Shown piece after piece: positions 1 through 11,219 of a stretch of DNA of 64,000 nucleotides. Source of the DNA: Thereva unica (taxonomy: Eukaryota > Arthropoda > Insecta > Diptera > Therevidae); NCBI GenBank assembly GCA_949987705.1, contig OX465283.1, positions 49,824,953-49,888,952 on the forward strand, given 5' to 3'. Each line of letters opens with the position of its first letter. Position 1 is the first letter of the stretch. Made by a program: the position numbers and the translations under genes. Below the pieces are notes generated by a model. It saw only the letters and a program-made list of their open reading frames with translations. It had not been told where the DNA came from and did no database searches.

Positions 1-170
1 TTCTACTGAGGGTGCTAATGGCACCCTATATCGTCACCAAGATATTTGCTCGTTTCTATTTCCTATACAATTTTTTAAAGAAAAAGTGTGAGCGTACCGT
101 GCCTCATTTGGGTGCCATACAGAAGTGACTCGGGTAACAGATAGATCTCTATCAAGAATTTTTAAAATCT
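1..170 (+). repeat. Dispersed repeat fragment, family A
   Basis: This stretch resembles two other places in the window, about 4495-4560 and 50168-50310. Shared landmarks are a CTACTGAG-type start, a TATRGTCRCNAAGATAAT core and a CCTATACAATTTTTTAAAG block, which is identical here and at 50.2 kb. There is no coding potential. At 4.5 kb the same family directly follows the 128-bp minisatellite, so it is probably the unique flank of that minisatellite-bearing transposable element. The class is unknown. Confidence 0.6.
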
Positions 171-2499
171 ACTTTTTTGGAGTCGCCTTTTTACTACCAC
201 AAAAATTAGCTCTTCAGTTAACGTTGACATTAATACGCTTCGATTGGCACCTTTAACGAAGTGGGTATCATTTTTTCCGACTTCTGATGAAAGATAGTGT
301 CTAAAAATATTGTGAATATTCTCTTCTCTATTGGTAAGTTAAAAAGGAACACTACGCTATTAAAGAATATTTTTGTAGATTTTTTATTTTTAAAATCTTT
401 AAAGGTAATGATTCTCAATTCAAAATAATTCTGATATTTCGTTTTAATAAAGAAAGCTCTGTAGTATGTAATATGTGCTCCCTTTATTCGGATATATCAG
501 TATAAATCCTCCAGTACATGGCATTACTTGTTTCCCCTGCAAGAATGAAGCCTAATTATTCTAACATTGTCTTTTTATTTCCTCCCCTTTTTGAAAGACC
601 TGCGCCAAATCGATATCAATGAATAAATCTAATTTATTACTCCTAATGGTAAATTGATCCAAGCCAGTCTTTGTCAGGATTGAAGTTTCGGTTAGAAAAT
701 TTCATTTCCACGGTGCTCGTTTTCTGTATTTATATTTGCACCTTCTTCCCTTCGAGGGACCCTATTCATTCTTTTGTGCACGATTCTCGTACATGAAGGT
801 GTTTTCTACATCATCGAAATACTCGCAACATTATGGGGCTGTCGTCGTGATGAAATCTCAAGAGATGGGTGTGAATTTGAAGTTACGAAGTGTATCAAAA
901 ACTTTTTTCTTGTGCCACAATCTCAACTATAGTCAAGCAGTCTTTTTACATTTTTTTTTTAAATTATCACCAACATCCATCACTCATAAAAAATAATTAC
1001 GACAAAATTCTAAATCCAGAAGAAAAAACTCCTCGAGTGTCTGTTGACCCAATTCAATACAGGCTCTTTCATATCATAACGAACATCCATTTCCACAGAT
1101 CATTTTGCCTGCAGGGCTTTGGGTAGTCTGCACAGGAGATAGAGCATCAACGCAAACCATTCAAAACGCAAAACTTCCGCCCTAAATCCTTATCACAAGC
1201 GAATTTAAAAGGACAACGACGTATTGAGGCACAGAGGAACCACTCTCCACGCTCCTCCATTTAATGAATCGTCACTGCATTGAATCCGGCTTGTAGAAGT
1301 AATTTTGATGGAATTATTTTTTTTTTTTGTAAATCTCACCAACGTCTTCTGTTGAATGGAATTAATCTGACTCTAATGACTCCTGCAGTGGCAGTAAAAA
1401 GATTCGTCCCATGGCGTGCAGTAATAAGTACGTGAAATTAATCGCAATGGGCCAAGGCCTGAAATTTGATATAATCGCAGTGGAACGAGTCTGGGCAAAC
1501 CGCATGCCATGGGGGTTATAAATCGTCGAGGAAAGTCAATGGAGCCGCGGATCAATGCCCGGATCAGATGGGATTCACCAATTTGACTGGAATCTGGAAT
1601 TGCTACACACCGAGGCAGTCGGCTTCAAATTAAAACAATTTAGAACTCTCCTCTGGGATTGTCAGGCACTTGATTCGATTTGCCGATTTCGATTGGTTCA
1701 GTCATGCGAGCAGAATTCGGATGATTCGATGATATCAGTGGGCGGGCGCCCTTCGGCTGATGCTTGGAGTAATTTCCAACAACTGCAAATCTGTTCAGAT
1801 GAGCCCTAAGCCGGCTGACGATAATATTTGTGCTCCCAGTGATTACAGTCATTGCATGCCGAATGTCGGGAATGGGATGCACATCGAGCGATTGTTTTAT
1901 TGATACTCCAGATCAGCAGTGAGTCCTTGTTTTAATGAGATTCATTTCAATGTGCGAATTGCTGTCGGGGAAAATCCTGCTGAGACTTTCGCCGAGGATT
2001 TTGATTGATTGCGTATTCTGCTTGAGTGGAGCATAAACTTAATAAGAACGTAACCATGAGATAACAAAGATTGACTGGCTTACGGAGATTGATATAAAAA
2101 TTTATGCCCGTTTTAAGGCAGGACTCACAAAGGATAAAGTTTTGTTTGACGACTTTGTGAAATTTTTTATGCTTAGACCTTTGGGGCATTATGTCTGACG
2201 GCATATTTAATGAATTTAATAAAGTGACATCATATTTCTCGTCTTTCTTGGAATTTCTTTTAAAACATGACTTTATTACACGCGGATAATCATTCTAAAA
2301 AATTTGGGAAAACGTAAAATGTGGGCGGTGAGGAAAGCGGTATAATTTAATACCATGCTTATAGTATAGGTTTTAAAATTTTACAGCTAAAGTAATAATT
2401 TTATTATTTTAATTGATTTGACATTTGCCCGTGATATTTGAAACGGGCTGTATGAAATGGTTAACAATATTATAAAACCCATTTATTTGATCCTAGAGC
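171..2499. other. No recognised feature
   Basis: The sequence is AT-rich, apart from a somewhat more GC-balanced patch at about 1370-1930. Open frames on both strands are short and overlap one another without a recognisable domain. No terminal inverted repeat, splice-flanked exon or RNA gene was recognised. Confidence 0.4.
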
Positions 2500-2660
2500 A
2501 TGGGCAACGTAGGCGCTCGCCTAGGGGCTCAACTCCGCTGTCGCCTGGTCCCAAGCCCAGGGTGTGGAAGGAGGAGGGTGGTCGACCTGGCGAATTGACC
2601 AGAATCTGCAAACCGAAGAACCTAGGCAAGAAACAGCATTATTTAAAGCGGCCCTAACGT
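2500..2660 (+). repeat. RTE-associated dispersed repeat, truncated copy
   Basis: This segment shares a GC-rich block with about 10100-10230: a CCGYCGCCTGGTCCCAAGCC core, then GGAGGAGGGTGGTCGACCTG, then a TTGACCAGAATC box and an AAGCGGC end. At 10.2 kb the block continues into the 3' end of an RTE-type LINE. This copy therefore looks like a fragment of the same non-autonomous retroelement, cut off at about 2660. No protein is predicted. Confidence 0.55.
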
Positions 2661-2787
2661 TTTTATTAGCTCGCTTTCTTGTCTGTTTGTTTGTCCGGTA
2701 CAAATTTTGCAATCTATTTTTTGCATACTTCCGGTTATCCGATTTTGCTGAAAATTTGCACACAGCTTTAGCTCCGATGACAATGTA

Positions 2788-3272
2788 ATATGGTATACTC
2801 AATATACCGTTAGATCTATGGCGGTCATCTCAAGAGGGCGGATTAACATTTTTTTATAAGAACCGCGACATGAGTATCAAAGGAACGGGTAAAATAAGTA
2901 GAATACAATAAGAAATATAGTATACTTAATATACCGTTAAATCCTTGGTGGCCATCTCAAGAGGGCAGACTAGCATGTTTTTCACAATACCCGCAACATG
3001 GGTACCAATTGAAAGGGTATGATAAGTAGAATTCAATAACCAATATAGTATGCTCAATATATCGTTAGATCCATGGCGGCCATCTCAAGAGGGCAGATTA
3101 CAATTTTCTTCACAACACCCGCGACATGGGTATCAGATGAAAGGGAGTCATAATAAGAATACAATAAGCAGTATAGTATCCTCAATATATCATTAGATCC
3201 ATGGCGGCCATCTCAAAAGCGGGGATTGCCATTTTCATCACAACCCCTTCGACATGGGTATCAAATGAAAGA
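2788..3272 (+). repeat. Minisatellite, about four 128-bp units
   Basis: Units begin with (A/G)TATAGTAT near 2789, 2915, 3043 and 3171, giving spacings of 126, 128 and 128 bp. Each carries an ATATACCGTTAGATCC-like box, a TGGCGGCCATCTCAAGAGG box and a CGACATGGGTATCA box. Units are diverged, so this is not a young array. A single further unit lies at about 17713-17830, fused to a LINE remnant. Internal minisatellites of this size are common in Helitron-like and other non-autonomous insect elements, but no terminus is visible to decide the class. Confidence 0.85.
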
Positions 3273-3284
3273 GTATTGAGTATG

Positions 3285-3305
3285 GGTTAGGTTAGGTTAG
3301 GTTAG
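3285..3305 (-). repeat. LINE 3' tail of CTAACC/TTAGG-type repeats
   Basis: On the plus strand this is GGTTAGGTTAGGTTAGGTTA, so on the element's own strand the RNA would end in about four CTAAC units. It abuts the 12-bp target duplication exactly, so it is the terminus of the LINE and not an independent insertion. The unit matches the canonical insect telomere repeat TTAGG. Confidence 0.85.
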
Positions 3306-4482
3306 ATATGGCTAAGCTTTTGGTTCAAGCCCACACACTTAGGCCAGAAGGATAGGCCCATTGTGATGCCATAGTGATCCCATTTTTAAACCTGATGTTA
3401 AAATGTCGTTTCTTCGTTAAAACCATCTCGAGGAAGTAATGAATCTTCTAAGTTGCGGGATCCCAATCTTCGAGATTTCCGCAAGGTTGCTTAGAAAGGG
3501 TTCACCACATGTGGTTAGCCTTATCCTGCTTAGGGCCGGGAAGTGACAGAGGAGATGTAGTACACTTTCCGCCTCGTCCAGGTTCTTACAGCTTCTGCAG
3601 AAATCGTAGGTCTCAAGACCTAAACGGGTCGCATGCGTCCCTATCAGACAGTGTGCGGTCAACACTGCCCCTATAACTGAGAGTTCTTGTCTCCCGAGGC
3701 TCAGTAATAAGGTGGTTCGCCTGAAATCATAGGAAGGCCAGGTTAATTTGGCCAAAGTGCATTTATTAAGATCCCTCCAATGCTTTTTCGCTTGTGTTAT
3801 TGTGTGTTTCTTGCATCGGAGTTTAAAGGTGGCCCAAGGCATACCAACTCTTTCCTTTTCTGGAAGGAGAGTAGCGGTCGTGCCTCTCCTAGCCAGTTCG
3901 TCAGCTTTACAATTTCCCTCTATATTTCGGTGACCGGGCACCCATACGAGGAGGGTTCTGAACTGCTGAGCCATCTCGTTAAGAGATCTGCGACATTCAG
4001 AGGTAGTTCTAGAGCTGTTTGTGCAGGAGCGCAGGGCTTTCTGAGAAGATGTAGAGAGTCCGGTTCCTATCGCCTTGCTGGTTGATTTGCAGAACAGCTT
4101 CTTGTATGGCTAGAACCTCCGCTTGATGTACACTGCAGTGATCGGGAAGTCGGAAGTCCCAAGTTCTGGGGAAAATACTACTCCTCCCACTCGACCCTCG
4201 AGCTTAGAGCCATCAGTAAAAACGTTTATGGCATCCTGAAACCTGTGTGGTCTATTTATCCATTCACGACGTGAAGGGATGTGGACCCTGTAGTTCCTCG
4301 TGAAGGTAATTTCGGGAGTGCAGAAGTCGGTTTTTGTGGGGATAGTAACTGAGTTCAGCACCTTCGTGTGCCCTCCCCTGATTCCAGTCCAGCAACCGGA
4401 TTCTTTTATTCTAAGGGCTGCGACGGTTGTGCTTTCCCTTGCCACAAGATTTAAAGGAGGGAGGTATAACATAACATTAAGG
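3285..4482 (-). pseudogene. I/R1-type LINE, RNase H and zinc-knuckle end, copy 1
   Basis: A 5'-truncated non-LTR retrotransposon runs right to left. At about 4200 the peptide NVFTDGSKLEG is the first RNase H motif. AEVLAIQEA follows, then IFSESPAL, where the usual Asp is Glu, then VPGHRNIEGNCKADELARRG. Near 3590 the terminal cysteine knuckle reads CRSC...HLLC. Frames are broken between the blocks at about 3975-4110, so the copy is dead. It is flanked by a perfect 12-bp target duplication, GTATTGAGTATG, at 3273-3284 and 4483-4494. This fixes both ends and shows that copy 1 entered as a truncated reverse-transcribed insert. A related copy lies at 26.9-29.4 kb. C-terminal RNase H supports the I/R1 superfamily; the exact clade is uncertain. 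Confidence 0.9.
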
Positions 4483-4494
4483 GTATTGAGTATG

Positions 4495-4740
4495 CTAATG
4501 TCACATTTTATGGTCACGAAGATAATTGTCCGTCTTCTATTTTTCTATAAAATTTATGAAAACTCCAGTAAAGCTCCCTTGAGAGTGCTCCAAACAAGCT
4601 CCTCTGTGCATCGCTTCCAATTTTTACCACTGGGAATAGCCCGGATCTCGTTCGAAACGAAGAACTTGGAAGTGCAGCTTTAAAAGTGGTTAGAACTTAG
4701 TTGGGGGACTGCTTTGGTAAAGCCACTCTCGGGCTTGGAA
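4495..4740 (+). repeat. Dispersed repeat fragment, family A
   Basis: This is the pre-insertion continuation of the host repeat that received LINE copy 1. It starts with CTAATGTCACATTTTATGGT, like position 14 onward and 50178 onward. Its right part, with the motif TTAGTTGGGGGACTGC, matches 50100-50130 in the opposite orientation. Removing the LINE joins the 128-bp minisatellite directly to this segment, so both belong to one older element. Confidence 0.6.
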
Positions 4741-5045
4741 AGAAAAAGGCAATTGCAAAAGATGAACAAAATAAAAGCTTTTCGATACCGGATCACATAT
4801 TCACTGGCGTCCATGAATATTTCTATTGAAATCGTATTGTATTGAAATTGAATTTGAAATTATAAAGATATTGTTCTCTTTCTGCTGTTAAGGTTACTGG
4901 ATTGAGGGGGTGAGGAGGATTGATTTTTTGAGCGGCCTCCAGATCCTTATTTTGCCACAGCCGAAGGGAGGGAAATTATTTCAGTAGATGTTAACTTTTT
5001 TATCATATAGAGGTGAATATCCTTTATTTTGAGAAATCAGTTGTT

Positions 5046-6039
5046 AACTTCCCAGTATAGGAAGTTATTGTAATCGGTCCGAAAATCGAAATCGAAAATT
5101 TCAACGTATTTTCATCTTTCAAGGTCCCAGGAGCATTTTAAGCAAAAAATTGGGAGGAAGTATGTGTGTGTGTATGTGCGTACGGATGTGGTCATTTTTT
5201 CCTGCACGATATCGCGCCAACCAAAACTGACATCGACTTCGTTGAGGTGTCGTTCGAAGCGTATCAACCGAAATATGATCTGAAAAGATTTTCATGAAAT
5301 TCGGTCCAGCCGTTTTTTTGTTTAAGCGACGTAAGTGATTTTTGTACCTGCACGATATCGCCCGAACCACGAAAGATATTGACTTACTTGAGGTGCCGTT
5401 CGAAGCGTATTAGCGACAATATAATCTGAAAAGATTTTTATAATATTCGGTCCAGCGGTTTTTTGGTTTAAATGACCTAAGTGATTTTTGTACCTGCACG
5501 ATATCCCGCGAACTATAAAAGATATCGACTTAATTGACGTGCTGTTCGAAGAGTATTAACCAAAATATGATCTGAAAAGATTTTCATAAAATTCGGTCTA
5601 GCCGTTTTTTTGTTTAAGCGACGTAAGTGATTTTTGTACCTGCACGATATGGCCCGAACCACAAAAGATATTGACTTACTTGAGGTGCCGTTCGAAGCGT
5701 ATTAGCGACAATATAATCTGATAAGATTTTTATAATAATCCGTCCAGCGGTTTTTTGGTTTAAATGACTAAGTGATTTTTGTACCTGCACGATACCGCGC
5801 GAACTAAAAACTATATCGACTTCATTGAGGTGCCGAAAAACATTATCACATCAATTTTATATACATTTTCGTCATCCTAATCTTGTAAGTGCGCACATTT
5901 AGTTTGACATTTTAGCGAAAATATTGATAAACAATTGTGAAAAATTCTCGGTATTATACATATATTCTATATTGCCTATTGTTCATTTATTATTAAAATA
6001 TCCAATCATAATATTCAACATCCATCATACTGGGAAGTT
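5046..6039 (+). mobile_element. Non-autonomous element with internal 146-bp minisatellite
   Basis: The left end is AACTTCCCAGTATAGGAAGTT, itself a small hairpin. The right end is the reverse complement ATACTGGGAAGTT, giving 13-bp inverted termini. The interior holds five partial or complete units recognised by CCTGCACGAT at 5201, 5347, 5493, 5639 and 5784, a steady 145-146 bp period. Each unit has a TTCGAAGCGTATTA box, a TCTGAAAAGATTTT box and a TTCGGTCCAGC box. A related copy in the opposite orientation occupies about 60670-62214. No coding capacity is seen. The family class is unknown and the right boundary is less certain than the left. Confidence 0.65.
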
Positions 6040-9000
6040 GATCGTGTGGACCGAACGGGTTTCTGATGTTAACAGAACACTCAAAAATAATGAAGATCTG
6101 CCTAAAAATCAAGCTTACGAGGTTGATGCGATCTTTGAAAAAATACGATCGAAGGTTTTTATTAGTGTGAAAGTCTAATCTTAGGCGTCACCCTCTAAAC
6201 TGCCAGTCCGTCATGATATTCACGTCGCGATGCAATGTGAGCTAGTAAACTTCCGATCCAAGGAGACGAGCTTAGGATAGATTAGAGGAAAGTCAGCGGG
6301 CTGCAGGAATAGATTGCAATTGGAAATCTTGGATTTTGTATAAGTGCTCCTCGATTTTAAAAATGGAAAAATTAATTGAACTAAAGCAACTAAGCAAACC
6401 ATCTTAAGAAGTTAACTTTTAGGGGAAAGTGTTACTCTCACTCCCCAATAAAAATCAAAACTCAACGGGTATTTAGGTATTTAGAAAAACATAATGAATA
6501 TCTTGGAATTCGGTTATTTCAAAATGTTTATCAACACACTGCAATCAAATGGTGTAATTTTTTTTCGATTGGTTTCCTTTTTTCGACAAAATTTCATTAA
6601 AATATAAATCAACACGCACCACACACGTTCTACATTAAAGAAACCGACGGCATGCGAACTCGTTTCTCTTGTGCATCGATAATCTTTCAGTAGAATAAAT
6701 CGAAAGGACCATTCTACATAACGAAAATGATCATGCTCCTATCATCATAAGCCATAAAGCTAAGTGGCCGGTGTTCGCCCATTGTAAGGCAATTTTTTAT
6801 TTTAAATCGGGAATACAGTAAAAAAACGATGGTCCAAAAATAATTCAATTTAATTCTCTGGTTAGTATGTTGTACAAGGTTATGCACAACCCCGCATGTT
6901 GACATACCTATAGCAATTTATAACCAATGGCAGATATATCTGGAACCCCCCTGTATACATATGGAACTCCTTTAAATATGTATAGCTTCACTCTAAAATG
7001 ATTTACAAGATCTAGAAAATCTTCTTCAAATCTCTAAAGAAGGCAATAGTAGAATTCCATGTTTCTAGAAATCCCCTGTGTAGCAAACGAAATTTTTTTA
7101 ACAAGCAGCATTCCTTAAATCCTACCAAAAACACCAAAAACCAAAAGTATTAAAAAAATGTATTTAAAAAAATTGTTTTTCTCCTATTATCTGTAGCGCC
7201 TCCCTGCCTCCCTCTGCGTTTTTTTAATTCCTAAGAGTCGCATTTACTTGCAACTTTTGTAAATATTTCGAAAAAGGAATAAATAAACAACCCTGAGAGT
7301 TGTCAGTTTGTGCCAGATCTTACATTTATCTTCAGTTCCCTAGACGACATCACCATTACGAAGTTTATCTGCTCCTGGATTTTATATCATAAAAGGACGA
7401 CCCAAAATTTACGCGGGGAATTTTTAGAAGTTTTTTTTTTATTTATATTTATATATTTTGTTTCAGTCTTGAGGAACATAAAAAATTCACATGCTTCTGA
7501 GTGATTTGGTTGTGGCATGACGTATTAGACATATAACAAAAAATGTAGCAGAAAATAAATTATGGCGCACACGGGAGTACACCGGCCCGCTTATCGATTT
7601 ATGGTAATTAGTTCGTGCTAGGAGTTTTGTCAGATTGGTCTATAAGAGTATATGTTTTCAATATATTTCAATCTGGTCGGCCGAACACACATGGATCTGT
7701 GCACGGACAAATTCCTTTTATGTCACTTCAGGTCCTGATAACATGCTTTTAGGCCGAAAACGTTTTTATATGATTCTGCTTGACCGAGGGCCTAAGTCTG
7801 CATCAATCATTTAAACAACTGGACCCAAAAAGGGTTCTATTTTCGCATTGACCTTTGCTAGCCCAACCCCATTCCGAGGCTCAGATTGAACATGTAAAGC
7901 TGGACTTAATGGTGCGTACCCTAGATGGCCTGTTGAGGTTTATATGGTTAGCTACCGGATACCCTAGAAGGATTCCATTGAAAATGGTCAACCGTTTATC
8001 TTGGAATGTCAGATGATGCTGTGTGGGGCTGATGCCCGTGTGTTTTCCCCGTACAATTTTTCCCTGGACATTAAGCTCCCAATAGTCATGCCAGAATGAA
8101 AATGAAATTTCGGCGTGTCCAGCAGCTGCAGGCGTACCTTACAAACACCCACAAGCAACTTTAAGCAAAGGGATTTCTACTGTTTTGTTATTTTCAGCAG
8201 TTTATCAACACCCCGTGGCTGCCGTAACACCTCCCTTCGTCCTTTTCACTGGGAAAGATAAATCGTTTTTATTTTTATATTCTTTTATACTCCTTTTTTT
8301 GGAGAACCTCCAGACTTTAGTTTATAGTAAACAACTTTAGTGCTGTAAGATGAATTTATGTTGTAATTGTGCAATAAGAGTAAAGAACGATGTGACGGGG
8401 TTTCGCCCGAGGAGAATTGTGTTGAGGATGTTGATAACTTAATGGAGCTCCTCTAGTTGCCAGAGGATCCTTCCTAATGGGTTACGGATTAAAGAGTTAC
8501 TATCTGACATGGAACGAATTTCATCGGGTTAACAATGAAATACTACTAGTGCTAAGGGTGGGGAAATTCGCTCCAGGGATTCCGGAATTTAATTAGACGT
8601 ATACAATTTGATGAACTAATATTTGCTCATGAAAAATATTGATATTAGCAGTTGTTGTATTTTTGTGCGTATTTATTATTGACATATCCTTTTAAAATTG
8701 AAATTTTGTTGAAATAATACTAATTGGTGTTATTTCATCTGCATTATTTCAGAATTTCGTTAAAATTAATAACCTTGAATAAAAGTTCTAAAAACGTCCT
8801 CTCACTTTAATTATGCATAGTCTGGCAATTATGAGTCGTGATTTTTGATATTTTTGTTGAACATTAAAATTGATTTCTGCCAACTCCCTCCCGTTCACGT
8901 ATGTAAAATAATAAAATTTAGTCCTATATATAAAGAATTTTTATGTATGGCTTTAGTATATGTATGTCGTACATACTATTGCCCTTTGTTGATTTTAGTT

Positions 9001-9536
9001 TTTTCTGTGAATCAAACAGATACTGACTCATACCCCATGCATTCTCGTTTATTGACATACTTCAAAGCGAATAGTTTCTGAGATATTTTATATGTGAAAA
9101 TCTCGTCTCAAATATTCCCTCCTATTACCAGTCTGACCAGTTGTTGGTCATGATGCAATACCTAGTAATGGACCAATGATTTTTTCAAATGTAACACTGC
9201 ACAATACCTTACTTTGTTGTCTGCAATATATACTCTTTTCTTTTGAATGTGGCTAGAGTTTTTAGGTGCCAGATTCCGCAGGTCTTTTCAATAACCTTTA
9301 GTCACCACACCAGCAGTAGCACACAAACTACATTTTTCATTGGCAACTTGATGGTGGATCTGCATCAGATATAAAGTTCCACCCCTCGCGTAACCCAGTA
9401 AATGTTGAGTTTTACTTCGAAAGAATCTCACACAAGGCTGAATTTTTGTAGAGACCATTATGTGTTAATAAAATTCTGTAAAGTTTTCGTGAATTTCTCA
9501 AAAATTATAGGAGATACATAACTTTGAGTCTTTCCT
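6040..9536. other. No recognised feature
   Basis: This is AT-rich DNA with no extended open frame, long inverted repeat or tandem array recognised. It includes several homopolymer runs and a stretch at about 7600-7800 that is slightly richer in GC. Short frames show no recognisable domain and no convincing splice context. Confidence 0.4.
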
Positions 9537-9539
9537 TAA

Positions 9540-10804
9540 GGGGTCCGTACATTAATTACGTGAGGGCGTTTAGGGGGAGGGGTGGAGTGGGGTGGGTGGA
9601 GTCTCGGCAAATATCACAAAATTATTTTCCGTCTTCTTAAAAAATTAGGTCAGGCCGGCCAGGTCGACAGGCAGGGCCCGATGAAGGCCATTACTTTGAG
9701 GGATGAGGACTTCAGGTATCCGCCTGACAGGCCGTGACATGCGGGTAGGTGACGTCATGATTCCCACTCACAGGTGAAGACGACAGTTTAGCATAGCAGG
9801 TTGTTAATTCAAGTGCATGCCTTCGACGAAAACTTTAAAAGCCGCATGTAGCCGTCGTCACCGCCTCCGCGCTAATCTTGTGCCTTAGGGCGGCTCCAGA
9901 CTCACGCCGTGTAAACCCACCCGCGAACGCTATGGATGGTTTCCCCAGTTCGACTTTCAGTACTGACGATAAATGCCCACAAACATAAAGATTGTTGTCA
10001 GTTTTCTTGGACTGCAAGCGGCCGGTGAGTGTATCGTGATACTTGGATTCAAGGCGAAAACCTTCAGGCGATGGCCTGCCGTCCACCTGTATTCGAAACT
10101 CCGCCGTCGCCTGGTCCCAAGCCCAGGGTGTGAAAGGAGGAGGGTGGTCGACCTGCCGAGTTGACCAGAATCGGTCACTCCGAAGACCGAAGAAACTAGG
10201 CAAGAAACCGCATTTTTCAAAGCGGCACCGACAGCAGCGTATCCGTTGCGGGAACGTCCCGCTCGGACCGCCAGCTAACGGATCAAAGAAGAAGAGAAGA
10301 AGAAGAAGACCTGTATTCGAAAGAAGGCCTTAAGATATGGCTAAATCCTACAAAAGAATTTATGCGAACGCCAGAAAGTATCATAGTTGCTCCTCGATTG
10401 TTTGGCCGCCACCAGTCAGCCAAACGCGCGATTCGAAGAACGATGAGGTGTACGAACCAAGTAACACTGACCCGCACTGAACACAGGCCCTTATAACTAC
10501 AGGAAGGGCTCTCGCCGACTTTTACGGTAATTAAATTCTTGTTAAGTATGAGTGCTCACGTTTTGGTAGTTTTGTGTCAACTACAAGCGGAAAAAGCAAG
10601 TAGATCAGAGGAGGAACGAGTAGGCGTTCGAGTTATCAGTTATCTTGTGTTTTTAGTTTAGTATTTTTTTTAAATTTGGAAAAGTTCACTTGACTAGGGG
10701 ATTGAGGGATTCGAGCCAAACCTCACGACATACAACCAAATGAATGGGGGGGTCGAAAAATCGCAAAAATCACCTCAAATAATTTATGGTTTATGAACGA
10801 CCCC
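9540..10804. mobile_element. PIF/Harbinger-like non-autonomous element
   Basis: The outer ends are GGGGTCCGTACATTAATTA on the left and, reverse-complemented, GGGGTCGTTCATAAACC on the right. Both are bordered by TAA, at 9537-9539 and 10805-10807. Harbinger-type elements duplicate a 3-bp TWA target, and GGGGTCGTNCATAAATTACG-type termini are familiar in insect elements. The inverted repeats are imperfect, so the copy is old. The interior carries an RTE-derived segment instead of a transposase, so it is either a composite or a carrier into which a retroelement inserted. Confidence 0.55.
9830..10320 (+). repeat. Non-autonomous RTE-derived retroelement
   Basis: The 3' part, about 10225-10310, matches the 3' end of the RTE pseudogene at 54.1 kb in reverse orientation. 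Shared features are AGCGGCACCGACAGCAGCGT, a GGGACG/GTCCCGCT box, a GCTAACGGAT box and a closing run of GAA and AGAAGA repeats. The part before it shares a 130-bp block with 2500-2660. It has no open frame with RT signatures. The best reading is a short internally deleted or SINE-like derivative that uses the RTE 3' end for priming. It lies inside the Harbinger-like element at 9540-10804. Confidence 0.6.
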
Positions 10805-11141
10805 TAAGGTGGCAGTGCGGATCGTGTATATGTCGCAGAACAGAACAAATTCTTTGGAACAAATTTTTTGGATGCTGCAATAGAAGTTGATGCTTTTTTC
10901 GGGCCAAGCATTTCTGGCGCCGCGGGGTTAGCAATTTTGAATGTAAAGTTGTAACAGGGGCAGATCCAAAAGCGATTCTGGGAGGGGGAGATTAAAATGG
11001 TGCTACCTAAAATAGTATTTGGTGGGCAGTCGCATTGCACGAGCATCATTTGTTTTTACTCCCATTATTCCAATTTTTCGAGTATAGGCCCAACTATAAT
11101 GCACCTAAGTAACGCATGTCATCTGTGCGCTTAAATTAATT

Positions 11142-11219
11142 GGGGGCCTCGGTAGTCTAGGGGTAAGGCGCCTGACTACTATCCCAAGAGGTCCCGGGTT
11201 CGAATCCCGGTGGTGCCAC
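11142..11219 (+). promoter_or_regulatory. Internal pol III promoter (A and B boxes) of the SINE
   Basis: The B box matches the GGTTCGANNCC consensus perfectly and the A box is close to TRGNNNAGNGG. The spacing of about 33 bp between boxes is normal for tRNA-type promoters. A transcript would start near 11142 and run into the SINE body. Confidence 0.8.

Noticed and set aside
3281..3305. TTAGG tandem units as a telomere or interstitial telomere tract
   Set aside because: They abut the LINE target duplication exactly and form the LINE's own 3' tail; there are only four units.
11142..11219. A functional tRNA gene
   Set aside because: The acceptor and anticodon stems do not pair well, and the sequence runs into a SINE body with an A tail.
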